From the NCBI GenBank assembly GCA_029260555.1, contig JAJDCZ010000010.1, positions 21,305-85,304 of the forward strand: a stretch of 64,000 bases of DNA, given 5' to 3'. Position numbers and translations under genes: made by a program. Positions 19,401 through 25,759 of the stretch are shown here, one piece after another. Origin of the DNA: Phycisphaerales bacterium (lineage in GTDB: Bacteria > Planctomycetota > Phycisphaerae > Phycisphaerales > UBA1924). The notes beneath the pieces were generated by a model, which saw only the letters and a program-made list of their open reading frames with translations, made no database searches and was not told the origin of the DNA. Within the stretch, counting starts at the first letter, position 1; each line of letters opens with the position of its first letter.

Positions 19401-21195
19401 GGCCGTCACCAAACTCGTAGAGCGCTTTGCCAAAGCCGAAGTCAGTCAAATCCGTGAAATCCGCCGCGTCGAGCTTCACAAATCAAACGCTGGCGAAATA
19501 CGCTTGCTGTTGCAAAGTGTTCTGGCTGGTCGTTCACTGGCAGGAGCACGAACAGGATCTTCAGGCCAGGCCACCAAACTCCGCTTCTATCGCGACAAAA
19601 TCGAATCTCAACTCCGTGACCAGGGCTACACCGAAGCCGAGTTTGATGGCTCAATCCGCGATCAAATCTCCCTGACCGCTGATCTTCGTACAAACTCCCT
19701 TCTTATCAATGCTCCCCCCGAGATGATGGACCTCATCAACACCATGATCGAGGATATTGAAAACACCGAAGCTGGTGAGCGACAAATCAAGTCATTCAAA
19801 CTCATCAATGCTGATGCAAGACAGATGGCTTTGGTTCTTCGAGACCTGTTCAGCCTGAGTCAGCAGGGCGACCGCTTCGTTCTCGTTCCTACAGGCTTTG
19901 CTCCTGCAGATCCTTTTAATCCGGATGAGCCAGAAAATCCGCTCAACGCCACTTTGACACCCGTGCCCGACCAGAGGCAGGAACTCTCGCTCACCATTGA
20001 TGCCCGAACAAACTCCCTGCTCGTATCAGGTACAGAAGAATATCTGGATCTCGTCAAACAGGTCGTCGAAGAGCTTGATGCTATGGAAGGCACCGACCGG
20101 GAAAGTCGCGTTTTCCAACTCAAAAATGCCCAGGCCGATCTGGTCGAGAGCACACTCCAACGCTACTTCAGTGATGAAGCCGGTCGCGTCCGTCAAATGC
20201 TCAGCCCCTCACAGGCCGGCTCCCTCTCGCGTCAACTTGAAAACGAAGTCACCATCGTCGGCGATGCCAAAAGCCAAAAACTTCTCATCACTGCATCACC
20301 TCGCTACATGGATACTGTTTCGCAAATTGTTGAGGAGCTTGATGCAGCTCCCTCACAGGTGCTTATCCAAGTCCTCCTCGCAGAAGTCACACTCGACACC
20401 GCGAGCGATTGGGGTATGGATTTTAGCATCCCAGCCTTTGGAGGCGTCAGTGCTGGTATCAACACACTCGGTGCTGGTGGCGGCATCGCAACTGCGCTCG
20501 GTGTTCCAAACCTCTCAGTCTCGGCTGCTGACTTTGATCTGCTCATCCGTTCTCTTGAAGTCAATGGCAAACTGGAGGTCCTGTCCCGGCCTCAGATTAC
20601 GGTCCACAACAATGAACTCGCTACCATCAATGTCGGTGAGGATATTGCCATCGTGACTGGTGTCGATCGCTTCAGCCAGGGCAACTCAACCGCCAATGTC
20701 GAACGCCGAGATGTCGGCATTCTCCTTGAAGTCACCCCTTCCATCGGTGCTGATGGCTTTGTTCGCATGTCGATCAAGCCTCAGATCTCAACCGTATCCA
20801 CTCGCACCACGCAAATCTCCGAAGGCTTTGAGTCACCCATCATCAACAAACGCGAAATAGACACAACCGTAACCGTTCGTGACGGCCACACCATCGTCAT
20901 CGGTGGTCTCATCCAGACCACTGACGAACAACGGTTCACTAAAATTCCCATCCTGGGTGACATTCCCCTTCTCGGTGAAATATTCAAATCCAGACAAAAA
21001 TCCGAGATCAAAACCGAACTTCTGGTCATTCTGACGCCTCGCATCATCCCCGGAGGCTCACAGGATTCCGTCAAGAAAATTCAACAACTCACAGAGCACG
21101 CCATCAAGGAACTTGTGGATCCTTCAGCTATTCGGCGCTCGCTCAAAACACAAGATCTGGATTACAAAGCCGAACCTGAAAAAGATGACAAATGA
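7486..21195 (+). CDS. gspD: Giant type II secretin (4569 aa) with about 50 tandem N1-type domains
   Basis: The start ATG at 7486 follows GGAGA and opens a signal peptide (residues 1 to about 24, ending GLAQ). Residues about 45-130 form an N0/STN-like domain (FKDAPLDQVLDFFSRETGLS). From about 145 to 4288 there are, counted by eye, about 50 consecutive domains of 65-110 residues, each with the Secretin_N pattern: a strand plus A-D-A helix, a variable loop, then a D..TNSLIV-like strand and a helix ending LD. Residues about 4290-4530 are a normal secretin barrel (VLIQVLLAEVTLD, PILGDIPLLGEIFKS, ELLVILTPRIIPGG). Usual secretins are 450-800 residues with two to four N-domains. The frame is continuous, with normal codon use and no stop, so it is unlikely to be a pseudogene. 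It would form an outer-membrane channel with an extremely long periplasmic vestibule. Confidence 0.93.
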   Translation: MHRRKIAVFVSTLAIVWSTSQGLAQNDQLASSGTQNAQPDEQTVQPRISFNFKDAPLDQVLDFFSRETGLSIIFQTPAPKGVMTFISPRDYDLAEAITILNLNLQLQNARLTKEDTYLYLRTIDEAARQPEASSQGFTPDSFVTLYLPLDNANAKDVAEQIKPLISKYGKVLSLPAQNLLILVETATQSQRLRQIISAIDAVRPADAGTQIFPITNAKASDLVTTLRLLVPEREKTTIIDKQGKPQVIDDMTKPPLILQPDARSNSIIAVGSPAKLSQVQQLVTIMDSPEGVLTGRKLITFTLTHASTSDIQRQLTSLFSGLEPRAQPRILPLADVSKIAILGTPDQIIQASSLISEIDPPSGDPADSANTHRQTVRLPLKYIKPQSIQPLVSRLLTPRQNQVLRYATSPDQQSIIVTGPSADVDSFTKLVSSLDNEPQQDREIRLVHVASQDPQAALNRALELYELVREQDTSPLSTSLDASSSTLTLVATREVLDRFTTILRSVQDTQTVQRETRTYEIKSSKPSKVASKITRLARSLLKPDDGSPYAEPRIEPLDELDQLIVHATPSQFSVIEELITKLDEPEPGTDQFRIVPVTTGNPQELANRTLELYNQQIQGLDETIAGPIAVQVDQASGSLLLKGSAGGISRYTALLNQMQQLVPPTRNTQLTEIRFAKAQDVATSLKELLAGADSIEPSRKAPEPTIQVIDRLNSLLVTAEPAQHKIISDFIRRLDQLEPTDLPPLKLLQVRTADAVAIASMLSAQYGKRAQTDRVSRPVDVRADTATNTLIVSAHAELFDEIKAFVEEINRDQDEGPTRETVLFPLKVAKAVDVAKAMSTLYPQPPMPRDRRGNPMPWLQKPREVTVSADPSSNSLIIDAPSERIVSIKALAEKLDRVELPPVADIRTYHIVGAEINSVSRTLTALARQGMLSGPVQPGKQPVKVLVEAEPLSSTLIVAGDDVTFSRVEKMLEDLIAVPVERQLRIVPIANADAATVKDRALLIYNTQIESIPDASPVNVTINDSTNSLEVVADSQAMSRFMRVLDELQRQTGPARDLRMIELRYAKADQVISFLQDMVSTTQSLTLRNGPEPVFEAIEATNSLMIAAQPDQFVIIEQLVRSLDNQQSADRPPLRILRLRTTDAANLASILQKSYQARSVEQRAKLPVDVQADIATNTLVISAHPDVFPEIESIVNQLNETQSLDDNDREIRIFPLKFARAEELAKTIDEMFPEPPMPFERDRRGNSRPRPDLRQPKEVFVRADPGTNSLIVDAPSKRLAGFEQIVSSLDKQNPAENVELRTYRVLQADLNAVAKTLKDLSSRGALGGPSGSPISINIEPKTRLLIVSGPGEIFNAVERVLSELETAQDRPSTTMSIYHLKHARAERLQPLLEQLLITRARDTIAEDGAVIVNYESLIDVAADVASNTLIISAPVELQQLAEQLVKSLDTENAAIGKAIIRVLPLSYAEASQVASALNSVLPRIELPTGGKVTVLAAAGSNALMLTGAEKDLKIVQSIIEPLDAKPIDGDTPGVETFALENADASTIAKTVERLLIDQQQEDPRLLALRLRYSRGRGDLFKKPRIRVEADSRTNSLIVSGPSATVALAKTVIQRLDQPATQTERIVMTFTPKRADPRNLAQSVQRVANSTMPKGRVPLELVAEPRSASVVVIGTQDQVTQAVRLLGEFDDRTPALPRVEVRVFDITNIDAAAVSSTLSPLLNDRSRWPEALVYAERSGLVIPSPRINVDAQANRIIISAAPQLLSLAHELVSALDQPQATGVVELRVFALREGDANSVATALRTALTQTIKPGDPTPVVTPEPISNTIVVTANADQLEQAQLLVSKMDLTIEPDGVGVKTIYLQHAQALALAPLVQRVLTKADPMEGLPDWAKASLLARMASRGVVKSDQPVRVVAEPRLNALIVGGPVPILSLAEQIIAELDRTASQKQLVRSIKVISLLSADAAELAKNIQAVFEDEETGQLTPRIRVDVASNSLIVRASPEQMLTIDQLAKKIDAAALTGSRQLRMIPVDRSRVDANLMAQTLKSLMEKRSGIKVQIITTDQLLSGPDAQSPEPASDPKAEPLGYISPREQLYETLMTLRIIAVSNQPASLSTEPEDTTSEPAQTIRIAVDPATNSLIVIGSDRLASQIQDMVRALEKEMPRQPTSVHIVSLPQAADARLLKNLIDQTVRQIGRVTVDNPTGFTGRVAVMPDPTGAALVVWANETDFSPLKDLIASLSRLDSTNQLTIKVYPLVNVRADRAVAAINDLVNPRPRGRLARQVRSSMMTLDIQGSEVQARIDPGTVRVTTDPSGSSIIVAAPHESISLIDRFISVIDQSPVADRLAIRRYVLKNADAPVLSRTLQTLMDSQRQGPGARDMPRARFVADSRTNALLVTASQQQHEEVQRLLQTADAETPDDGMELAIIALQNADATTVKRVVEQAIIGNDPAKKDRVQISAEKNSNLFVVRAKPEVLTQIRDIVERVDSTQVAGPPVRTIKLERADAGAVASSLQRFFADRTRNASRSGRRSVSAITITGDRRTGTLVVSASDEDFDQIKSLAASFDAPESSREMQFRIVPLKQARVSDIADTLQNITYELQYERMYSSRRGRQSQQSSEDRFFIETNERTNTVLVMGEGPILDTVLSIIEKLDQPPSDQTIKIVKAIPVENADLDALSRIIQSSFSTPGWRFWRGPDPDGIQVQIDRRRRLLILVGKQPIVEQALGYIAQLDEASGKPNQTIQSIALQYAQADRAARSLTQFFRARARAQGLRGDEVTIIGSRDGNVLIVSADEESLTMVNELVEQIDHPDIGDDRSFAVYELANADARETAQALRAMFPRSQRPEDRILITPRPTTNSLIVSSPADKLDRVKELVDQLDAPPNTDNVQMATIALESARANEVAKALKSALPASIKVTITPLARSNALWVTGSAESIDLVRQRVADLDIKPTQPMISFRRIKLDHAIASELSYTLNRLSRQWPRQPGDPAPSIDYNDSDNTLAISATPAEMDQIEKMIEQLDIQSESPMVTEFVKLKFADSEQIVKALKVFYGPYAFAAQTPGATRVAMVADPSSNSLIISAPQEEWDGIREQLAALDTEEYDVSRQLKILPLKYADAQSLARALNDGFRAPLQDQIKRDQLERQNTKSNRPKDNGSNALPVLVPNEGAPAVSAEIQTNSLLVFASRTDFLRIQEIVTQLDQPEFTNLPTPHVIPLDSGRASTIAAAVREMFRTQSTGRNQGVRSVIVFGDDASNSLIIRAGENDFALIQELVASIQQQEDRSRADVRVLPLINIPAARIAPTLLKAFSPTASQQGQTIAIQIDRDSNSLLITSSKQLFDQIKAVAQTLDDQNDQDEQDPDDQSIIPTPGIGQSVHITELVNNAPQAMKSLLESLGVTRAQPADRPGIVAEPVIIVALTNQRAIAIVASHADGKRLLSLIKTLDTQPINTEQSLSLVPLQIASADGVVATLRKMLQPAQDASGSPAAQALAEQVRRLQLTLQGIASDPVELDLTAPIRLIPDTQINAVIVGSTPANVAAISEIIRTLDTMPIGQAVVVRFFPLDNASSTRIKRILDDLFAKGKVLGKLPGIKRQALPSSATGQALAGEIAISVDDRTNTLIAAGTEEAVTLVEILVNQLDNNETTSWVQPNLIQLKHADASRLADKLNEVLVKGIASSSDSLGLQRQIARLRVLPDGNQGDPIQTDLFTPLTGLIISAEPQLNALIVVGSQANTSAVIALAKMLDVPQASASNTVRVFPLEHAAADRILSIIQGVFDQREKSIDTRPEDRLMAVADSRTNALIVSTSPRSFSILESLLKTLDGPDASFTVNLHIIPIIGADARQIAPLVQRLMKERLAGQKQSGRVRSPNDTFTVAAEPTTNSLIIAASNENFQMIRDLLDTLMGDAQTLSSAERVELIPVSSGTADDIASWINEIYAQKENIRRGPKAVTVLSNNRLNTLIVSGTDADIQAVTKLVERFAKAEVSQIREIRRVELHKSNAGEIRLLLQSVLAGRSLAGARTGSSGQATKLRFYRDKIESQLRDQGYTEAEFDGSIRDQISLTADLRTNSLLINAPPEMMDLINTMIEDIENTEAGERQIKSFKLINADARQMALVLRDLFSLSQQGDRFVLVPTGFAPADPFNPDEPENPLNATLTPVPDQRQELSLTIDARTNSLLVSGTEEYLDLVKQVVEELDAMEGTDRESRVFQLKNAQADLVESTLQRYFSDEAGRVRQMLSPSQAGSLSRQLENEVTIVGDAKSQKLLITASPRYMDTVSQIVEELDAAPSQVLIQVLLAEVTLDTASDWGMDFSIPAFGGVSAGINTLGAGGGIATALGVPNLSVSAADFDLLIRSLEVNGKLEVLSRPQITVHNNELATINVGEDIAIVTGVDRFSQGNSTANVERRDVGILLEVTPSIGADGFVRMSIKPQISTVSTRTTQISEGFESPIINKREIDTTVTVRDGHTIVIGGLIQTTDEQRFTKIPILGDIPLLGEIFKSRQKSEIKTELLVILTPRIIPGGSQDSVKKIQQLTEHAIKELVDPSAIRRSLKTQDLDYKAEPEKDDK
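9252..11590 (+). repeat. Five-domain block duplicated in tandem inside the secretin gene
   Basis: Two successive blocks of about 390 residues, 9252-10427 and 10428-11590, have the same order of five N1-type domains with diagnostic shared features: RIVP...ELYNQQI versus RIVP...LIYNTQI; IRFAKAQDV versus LRYAKADQV; PVDVRADTATNTLIVSAH versus PVDVQADIATNTLVISAH; PQPPMPRDRRGN versus PEPPMPFERDRRGN; RTYHIVGAEINSV versus RTYRVLQADLNAV. This is an ancient block duplication, now diverged at the DNA level. Boundaries are approximate. Confidence 0.8.
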
Positions 21196-21704
21196 TCAAA
21201 TCTCATTACACGCATCTTTTATTCATCTCACTTGCTTTACTTGTTTTAGCACCCATGTGGGGCTGCACAAGCTCGCCAGAGCAACGATCCGCACGCCTTG
21301 GTAATACTCACCAGCAGCATGCGGTCTACCGTGTTGCACTTTTTGCAGCTGCGTTTGAAGACACCAACTCCAACGGTTACCTTGACTCATTACCAGTCAC
21401 CATCATGCTCTTTGCAGGCACCGCAGAAAATCCCGATCCCGTGCAAAGTCGTGGCAAAATACTGTTCTACATCGCCGATCCAGATGGCAAAGTCATTCGC
21501 TCATGGGATATCAATCGCGATCTTCAAAAAGCCGCTCTTCGCATCTACCAGGGGCTCCCCAGCTACCAGTTCACCCTCAGCCTTCTCGAAACTGGAGGCG
21601 ACCGCCTCAATGTCTCCAATGTCCAGTTCTGGGTCGACTATCAGCCCGATTCAGGGCTGCCTGTTGCATCCAAACCCATGGTCCTCAAAGCCGGGAAAAA
21701 ATAG
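21192..21704 (+). CDS. Putative lipoprotein overlapping the secretin stop; pilotin candidate
   Basis: 170 residues with an N-terminal hydrophobic signal followed by LAPMWGC, a plausible though imperfect lipobox (Cys at about residue 25). The mature part is mostly beta-strand in appearance (ILFYIADPDGKVIRSWDI, QFTLSLLETGGDRLNVSNVQFW) and contains a DTNSNGYLDSLP segment that resembles a calcium-binding loop. I do not recognise a named family. The start ATG overlaps the secretin stop (ATGA), so it is translationally coupled to it. Secretins often need a dedicated outer-membrane lipoprotein for targeting; that function is proposed from position only. Confidence 0.75.
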   Translation: MIKSHYTHLLFISLALLVLAPMWGCTSSPEQRSARLGNTHQQHAVYRVALFAAAFEDTNSNGYLDSLPVTIMLFAGTAENPDPVQSRGKILFYIADPDGKVIRSWDINRDLQKAALRIYQGLPSYQFTLSLLETGGDRLNVSNVQFWVDYQPDSGLPVASKPMVLKAGKK

Positions 21705-21840
21705 AGCGCCGTTCCAAAGCCAAATCCTGCACACTCAGTTAGCGCAATCTTCACATTCTAAACAGTACTCGCGCAGTCTTTTCAGCAATGATTGCTCATT
21801 CGTCAGGTGCAGTTCGATTCACCCCCTTTTGGAGATTCAA

Positions 21841-22809
21841 ATGAAAGCGTTCCTTCCAACCTGTGCAGCAATCCTCTTCTCAGCCTCGGCATTCGCCCAG
21901 GCTCAGGTCGATCCGAATCTTTCAACATACCAACCCTCCCAAGGCGTCGTTGGCAGTCTCAAAAGTATCGGCTCAGACACCATGAACAACATGATGGCTC
22001 TCTGGTCTGAGCAGTTCAAAAAGTTCTACCCCAATGTCAAACCCGAAATCGATGGCAAAGGCTCATCCACCGCTCCCCCCGCCCTCATCCAGGGTCAGAG
22101 CCAGTTCGGCCCCATGAGCCGCGCCATGAAATCCTCGGAAGTCGACAAGTTTCAAAAAGCCTTCGGCTACAAACCTACCCCCCTGCGTGCCGCCATCGAT
22201 TGCCTTGCTGTTTATGTCAACAAAGACTGCCCACTCGATGAAATCAGCTTCGATCAACTCATTCAGGTCTTCTCCGTCGCAGGCCACGACATGACCTGGG
22301 GTGACCTTGGTGTCACCGATTCCAAGTTCAAGTTCAAGCCCATCAGTATCTATGGCAGAAACTCGGCTTCTGGAACCTACAGCTATTTCAAAAAAATCGC
22401 CCTCGCTGGCAACGATTACAAGCCAACCGTCAAAGAACAGCCCGGCTCCTCCGCAGTTGTCCAGGGTGTCGCCACTGATCTCTTCGGCATCGGCTATTCA
22501 GGACTCGGCTACAAAACCGCTGATGTCAAAGTTCTCAATGTATCTCCCGCCCAGGGCGAAGAGGCCATCCCCGCAGCTGCTGAATACGCATACACCGGCG
22601 AATATCCCCTCGCCCGATTCCTCTATCTCTATGTCAACTACGACAGTCGCACCGGCCTTGACCCCCTCCGGGCTGAGTTCGTCCGGCTCGTCTTCTCAAA
22701 GCAAGGCCAGGAAGCCGTCGTCAAAGATGGATACATCCCCGTCGGTGGCGATCTTGCAAATCAAGAACTCGCCAAGGTTGGACTTCTCACAAAAGAGTCC
22801 GGCCGGTGA
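21841..22809 (+). CDS. pstS: Phosphate ABC transporter substrate-binding protein PstS
   Basis: 322 residues with a signal peptide (MKAFLPTCAAILFSASAFAQ) and a PBP-like phosphate-binding fold: KSIGSDTMNNMMALW near the N-terminus, GKGSSTAPPALIQGQSQFG, and the ligand-binding segment YGRNSASGTYSYF. It captures inorganic phosphate in the periplasm and delivers it to the PstCA permease. ATG 21841 has GGAG about 8 nt upstream and is the first start that yields a signal peptide; the reading frame is open further upstream but encodes nothing sensible. It is the first gene of pstS-pstC-pstA-pstB; no clear Pho box was seen in the 136 bp before it. phoU is not in the window. Confidence 0.95.
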   Translation: MKAFLPTCAAILFSASAFAQAQVDPNLSTYQPSQGVVGSLKSIGSDTMNNMMALWSEQFKKFYPNVKPEIDGKGSSTAPPALIQGQSQFGPMSRAMKSSEVDKFQKAFGYKPTPLRAAIDCLAVYVNKDCPLDEISFDQLIQVFSVAGHDMTWGDLGVTDSKFKFKPISIYGRNSASGTYSYFKKIALAGNDYKPTVKEQPGSSAVVQGVATDLFGIGYSGLGYKTADVKVLNVSPAQGEEAIPAAAEYAYTGEYPLARFLYLYVNYDSRTGLDPLRAEFVRLVFSKQGQEAVVKDGYIPVGGDLANQELAKVGLLTKESGR

Positions 22810-22880
22810 TATCATCGCATATCATCTCCCGATGATCAGCCAGCTCTTTCGTCCAATGGTCCTGAAAGCGGATTCTTTCA

Positions 22881-25742
22881 ATGTCAAAATCGAATCCCCC
22901 AAAGGTTCCCATTCAGCGTAAAACCCGCCCCGGCGTTTACCGTGCCGATCAACTGGCTGGTTTGATCATCAGATTCGGAGGCATGGGAGTTCTCGTTGCA
23001 GTCCTCGGCATCAGCGTCTACCTCGCAGTTGTCGTCCTCCCGCTCTTCTCCCGTGGCAAGGCAGACCTGATCGCCACCGGCCAGCTGGCCGTTTCACAAA
23101 ATCAGCTGGCTGGTGGAGTCATCTCACTCCAGATCGACGAACAACGCACATCGATGCTCCTGGTTAATCGCCAGGGCATCGCTTTTCATATCTCGCTTCA
23201 TGATGGATCGGTTCTCGAAAAGATCAATCTCATCCCACAAAACACTACGCTCACCAGCTACGCCTACAACACCAGCAACGGCTCACTCGCACTTGGCCTC
23301 AGCGATGGCTCAGCCATCGTTGGCACACTCGACTTCAAAGAACTCGTCCTGCCTTCGCCTCCAGAGCTCCAAAATCTCCCCCCGGGTCAAACACAATCCG
23401 TTCCCGCTTCCACGCTCCAGATAGATTCCAACCAGCCCCAGCAGATCGTACTGGCACAGCGCATCGATCCGGACCGAATCCGGATCATTCAACCCAACAT
23501 TCAGCTCAGTCAACCTCTCCCCATTAAGCTCCACTCTGACGATGCATCAAACACCGACCCTCAACCCATCACGCTCATTGACTACATCAAAATAGGGCCC
23601 AAGCAGTTCCTTGTTGCATCTTCTCACACCGGCACTGCATCCTACAGCACCATCCGTACCATCCGTCCTCTCGGCGGCGGCCCGCCACGCACAAAACTCC
23701 GCTCAACACTCTTCACACTCGACTCCAAATCCCCCGATCACCTCAAACTCATCGCAGATGGCACCCAGATCCTCACCATCATGAACGATGGCTCCTGCGA
23801 TCGCTATAACGCTGCAATACCACGCACTCAACCCATCAAAATAATCCAGTCCATGCAACTCTTGCCCGCTGACCGTTCGCTCACCACACTCACCATGCTC
23901 CTTGGCTCAAGAACGCTCCTCGTGGGTGATAACGCAGGCACAATCTACGCATGGTTCATCGCTCGCGACCCTCAAGCTGGCACCACAGACGCCCTCAATC
24001 TCGTCATGGGCCACAAGTTGCAAAGCACAAAGAACGCCATCTCTGCCATCGCTTCAAGCTGGCGTGATCGCTCCATCGCCATCGGCTCCACCTCACAATC
24101 TGTTGTCGTAAGAAATGTCACCAGCCACAAGCATGTTGCTTCCATTCAGTCAGATGTCAACGATCCAATCCTCGCGATTGCCATGGCACCAAAGAACGAT
24201 GGCATCGTCTGGATCGATAATCAAGCCCGCTATTCCAACGCCTCCTTTGAACCCGGATATCCTGAGATCACCACCAAAACCCTCTTTGGCAAGGTCCACT
24301 TTGAAGGCGAGCCCCAGGGCGGTTATGTCTATCAATCCTCCGCTGCAGACGATACTGCTGAGATTAAGCTCAGCCTCGTCCCACTCATCTTCGGCACAAT
24401 CAAAGCAACCGTCTTTGCCATGGCTTTTGCCATACCGCTGGGTGTCCTTGCTGCGATTTACTCCAGCGAGTTCCTTTCTCCATCTGTTCGCAGGATCACC
24501 AAACCCGTCATCGAAGTCATGGCTTCTGTCCCCTCCGTCGTGCTCGGCTTCTTCGCTGCGATGATCGTCGCCCCCTTCGCTCGCGATGCCTTACCTGCAA
24601 TCCTCGCAGCTCTCGCCCTCATTCCCCTCTGTGCGGTGCTCGCTTCTCATATCTACTGCAAACTTCTCCCCACACGCATCACCCGCAGCCAGCGAAGCAA
24701 GTTCCAAATCCTGTCCATCGCCCTGACGCTTCTGATCGCACTGGTCCTTTCAGTCCCGGTTGGCTCAGCTGTTCAAGGCTGGCTCTTTGCCCCCAGCCAG
24801 GCAGACTTGCTCCTGCTGGCAGGCTCGTACGAACCCGTCTCTGAGCAGGATCGCCCCGCATGGATCGGCACTCGTGATGCTCTGAGCCTTAATGATCAAA
24901 GACGCCTGCGTGCAGCTGGCTTGGCCTTTCGTGATGGCCAGGTCGTTCGCCCTGTCAAGCCTGATTCAGACGAACAAATGCAGACACTCATGCTCAGCCT
25001 CAAATCCAGGCATTTGGATCAACCAGACATCCGAAGCTGGCTCGATGGCAACATCTCAAATCCCTGGCCAGGCTGGTTCCTTGCTCTCATCGCACCTGCC
25101 TTTGCAATCGTCATCCTCGCACAATACCGACTCTTGCCTCGGTCACTCATCCAAAAGTCCCAAGGCTTCACAGGTCTCATCATCACCTTCATACTCTCTC
25201 TCACGCTCGCAGCTCTTGGTGCTTATCTGCTCACGAGTCTCAGCTTTGATACAAGAGACTCGATCTTTGGCACCTTCTCCCAGAGAAACTCCCTCGTCGT
25301 TGGTCTCATCATGGGCATCACCATCATCCCCATCATCTTTACCATCAGCGAAGATTCCATGCTCAGCGTTCCCAACTCGCTCCGCTCAGCGTCGCTCGGT
25401 GCGGGAGCAACACCTTGGCAAACCGCGCTTCGCGTCGTTCTTCCCGTCGCAGCCTCAGGCATCTTCTCCGCATGCATGATCGGTCTGGGTCGAGCGGTCG
25501 GCGAAACCATGATCGTTCTCATGGCCACCGGCAACACCCCCATCATGCAATGGAACGCTTTTTCAGGTATGCGTACACTCGCTGCCAATATCGCTGTCGA
25601 ACTACCCGAAGCCCCCGTAGGCACCACGCACTATCGTGTGCTATTCCTCTGTGGCGTGGTCCTTTTCATCATGACATTTGTCATCAACTCAACCGCTGAA
25701 ATCGTTCGTCAGCACTTTCGTCGGAAAAATGCACTGCTCTGA
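22881..25742 (+). CDS. pstC: Phosphate ABC transporter permease PstC, with large periplasmic insertion
   Basis: 953 residues against about 320 in E. coli. After one membrane helix (about residues 32-56) a region of about 420 residues reads like a beta-propeller (repeating strands and loops such as LVASSHTGTASYSTIRTIRP, TLLVGDNAGTIYAWFI, VVVRNVTSHKHVASIQ). Then comes the permease: helices from TVFAMAFAIPLGVLAAIYSSEFL, a further insertion of about 150 residues (roughly 590-740, containing LLLLAGSYEPVSEQDRPAWI) and the EAA loop GAGATPWQTALRVVLPVA followed by GRAVGETMIVLMATGN. It pairs with PstA to form the channel. Longer PstC proteins with extra extracytoplasmic domains are known in some Gram-negative bacteria, but this one is at the large end. 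Confidence 0.9.
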   Translation: MSKSNPPKVPIQRKTRPGVYRADQLAGLIIRFGGMGVLVAVLGISVYLAVVVLPLFSRGKADLIATGQLAVSQNQLAGGVISLQIDEQRTSMLLVNRQGIAFHISLHDGSVLEKINLIPQNTTLTSYAYNTSNGSLALGLSDGSAIVGTLDFKELVLPSPPELQNLPPGQTQSVPASTLQIDSNQPQQIVLAQRIDPDRIRIIQPNIQLSQPLPIKLHSDDASNTDPQPITLIDYIKIGPKQFLVASSHTGTASYSTIRTIRPLGGGPPRTKLRSTLFTLDSKSPDHLKLIADGTQILTIMNDGSCDRYNAAIPRTQPIKIIQSMQLLPADRSLTTLTMLLGSRTLLVGDNAGTIYAWFIARDPQAGTTDALNLVMGHKLQSTKNAISAIASSWRDRSIAIGSTSQSVVVRNVTSHKHVASIQSDVNDPILAIAMAPKNDGIVWIDNQARYSNASFEPGYPEITTKTLFGKVHFEGEPQGGYVYQSSAADDTAEIKLSLVPLIFGTIKATVFAMAFAIPLGVLAAIYSSEFLSPSVRRITKPVIEVMASVPSVVLGFFAAMIVAPFARDALPAILAALALIPLCAVLASHIYCKLLPTRITRSQRSKFQILSIALTLLIALVLSVPVGSAVQGWLFAPSQADLLLLAGSYEPVSEQDRPAWIGTRDALSLNDQRRLRAAGLAFRDGQVVRPVKPDSDEQMQTLMLSLKSRHLDQPDIRSWLDGNISNPWPGWFLALIAPAFAIVILAQYRLLPRSLIQKSQGFTGLIITFILSLTLAALGAYLLTSLSFDTRDSIFGTFSQRNSLVVGLIMGITIIPIIFTISEDSMLSVPNSLRSASLGAGATPWQTALRVVLPVAASGIFSACMIGLGRAVGETMIVLMATGNTPIMQWNAFSGMRTLAANIAVELPEAPVGTTHYRVLFLCGVVLFIMTFVINSTAEIVRQHFRRKNALL

Positions 25743-25759
25743 GTATTTCAACACCTTTT

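Noticed and set aside
21298..21840. Upstream extension of pstS
   Set aside because: The extended frame overlaps the lipoprotein gene and reads Ser/Pro-rich nonsense; ATG 21841 has a ribosome site and a signal peptide.
21705..21840. Pho box upstream of pstS
   Set aside because: No pair of direct repeats resembling the enterobacterial Pho box was found; the regulator of this species may use another sequence.
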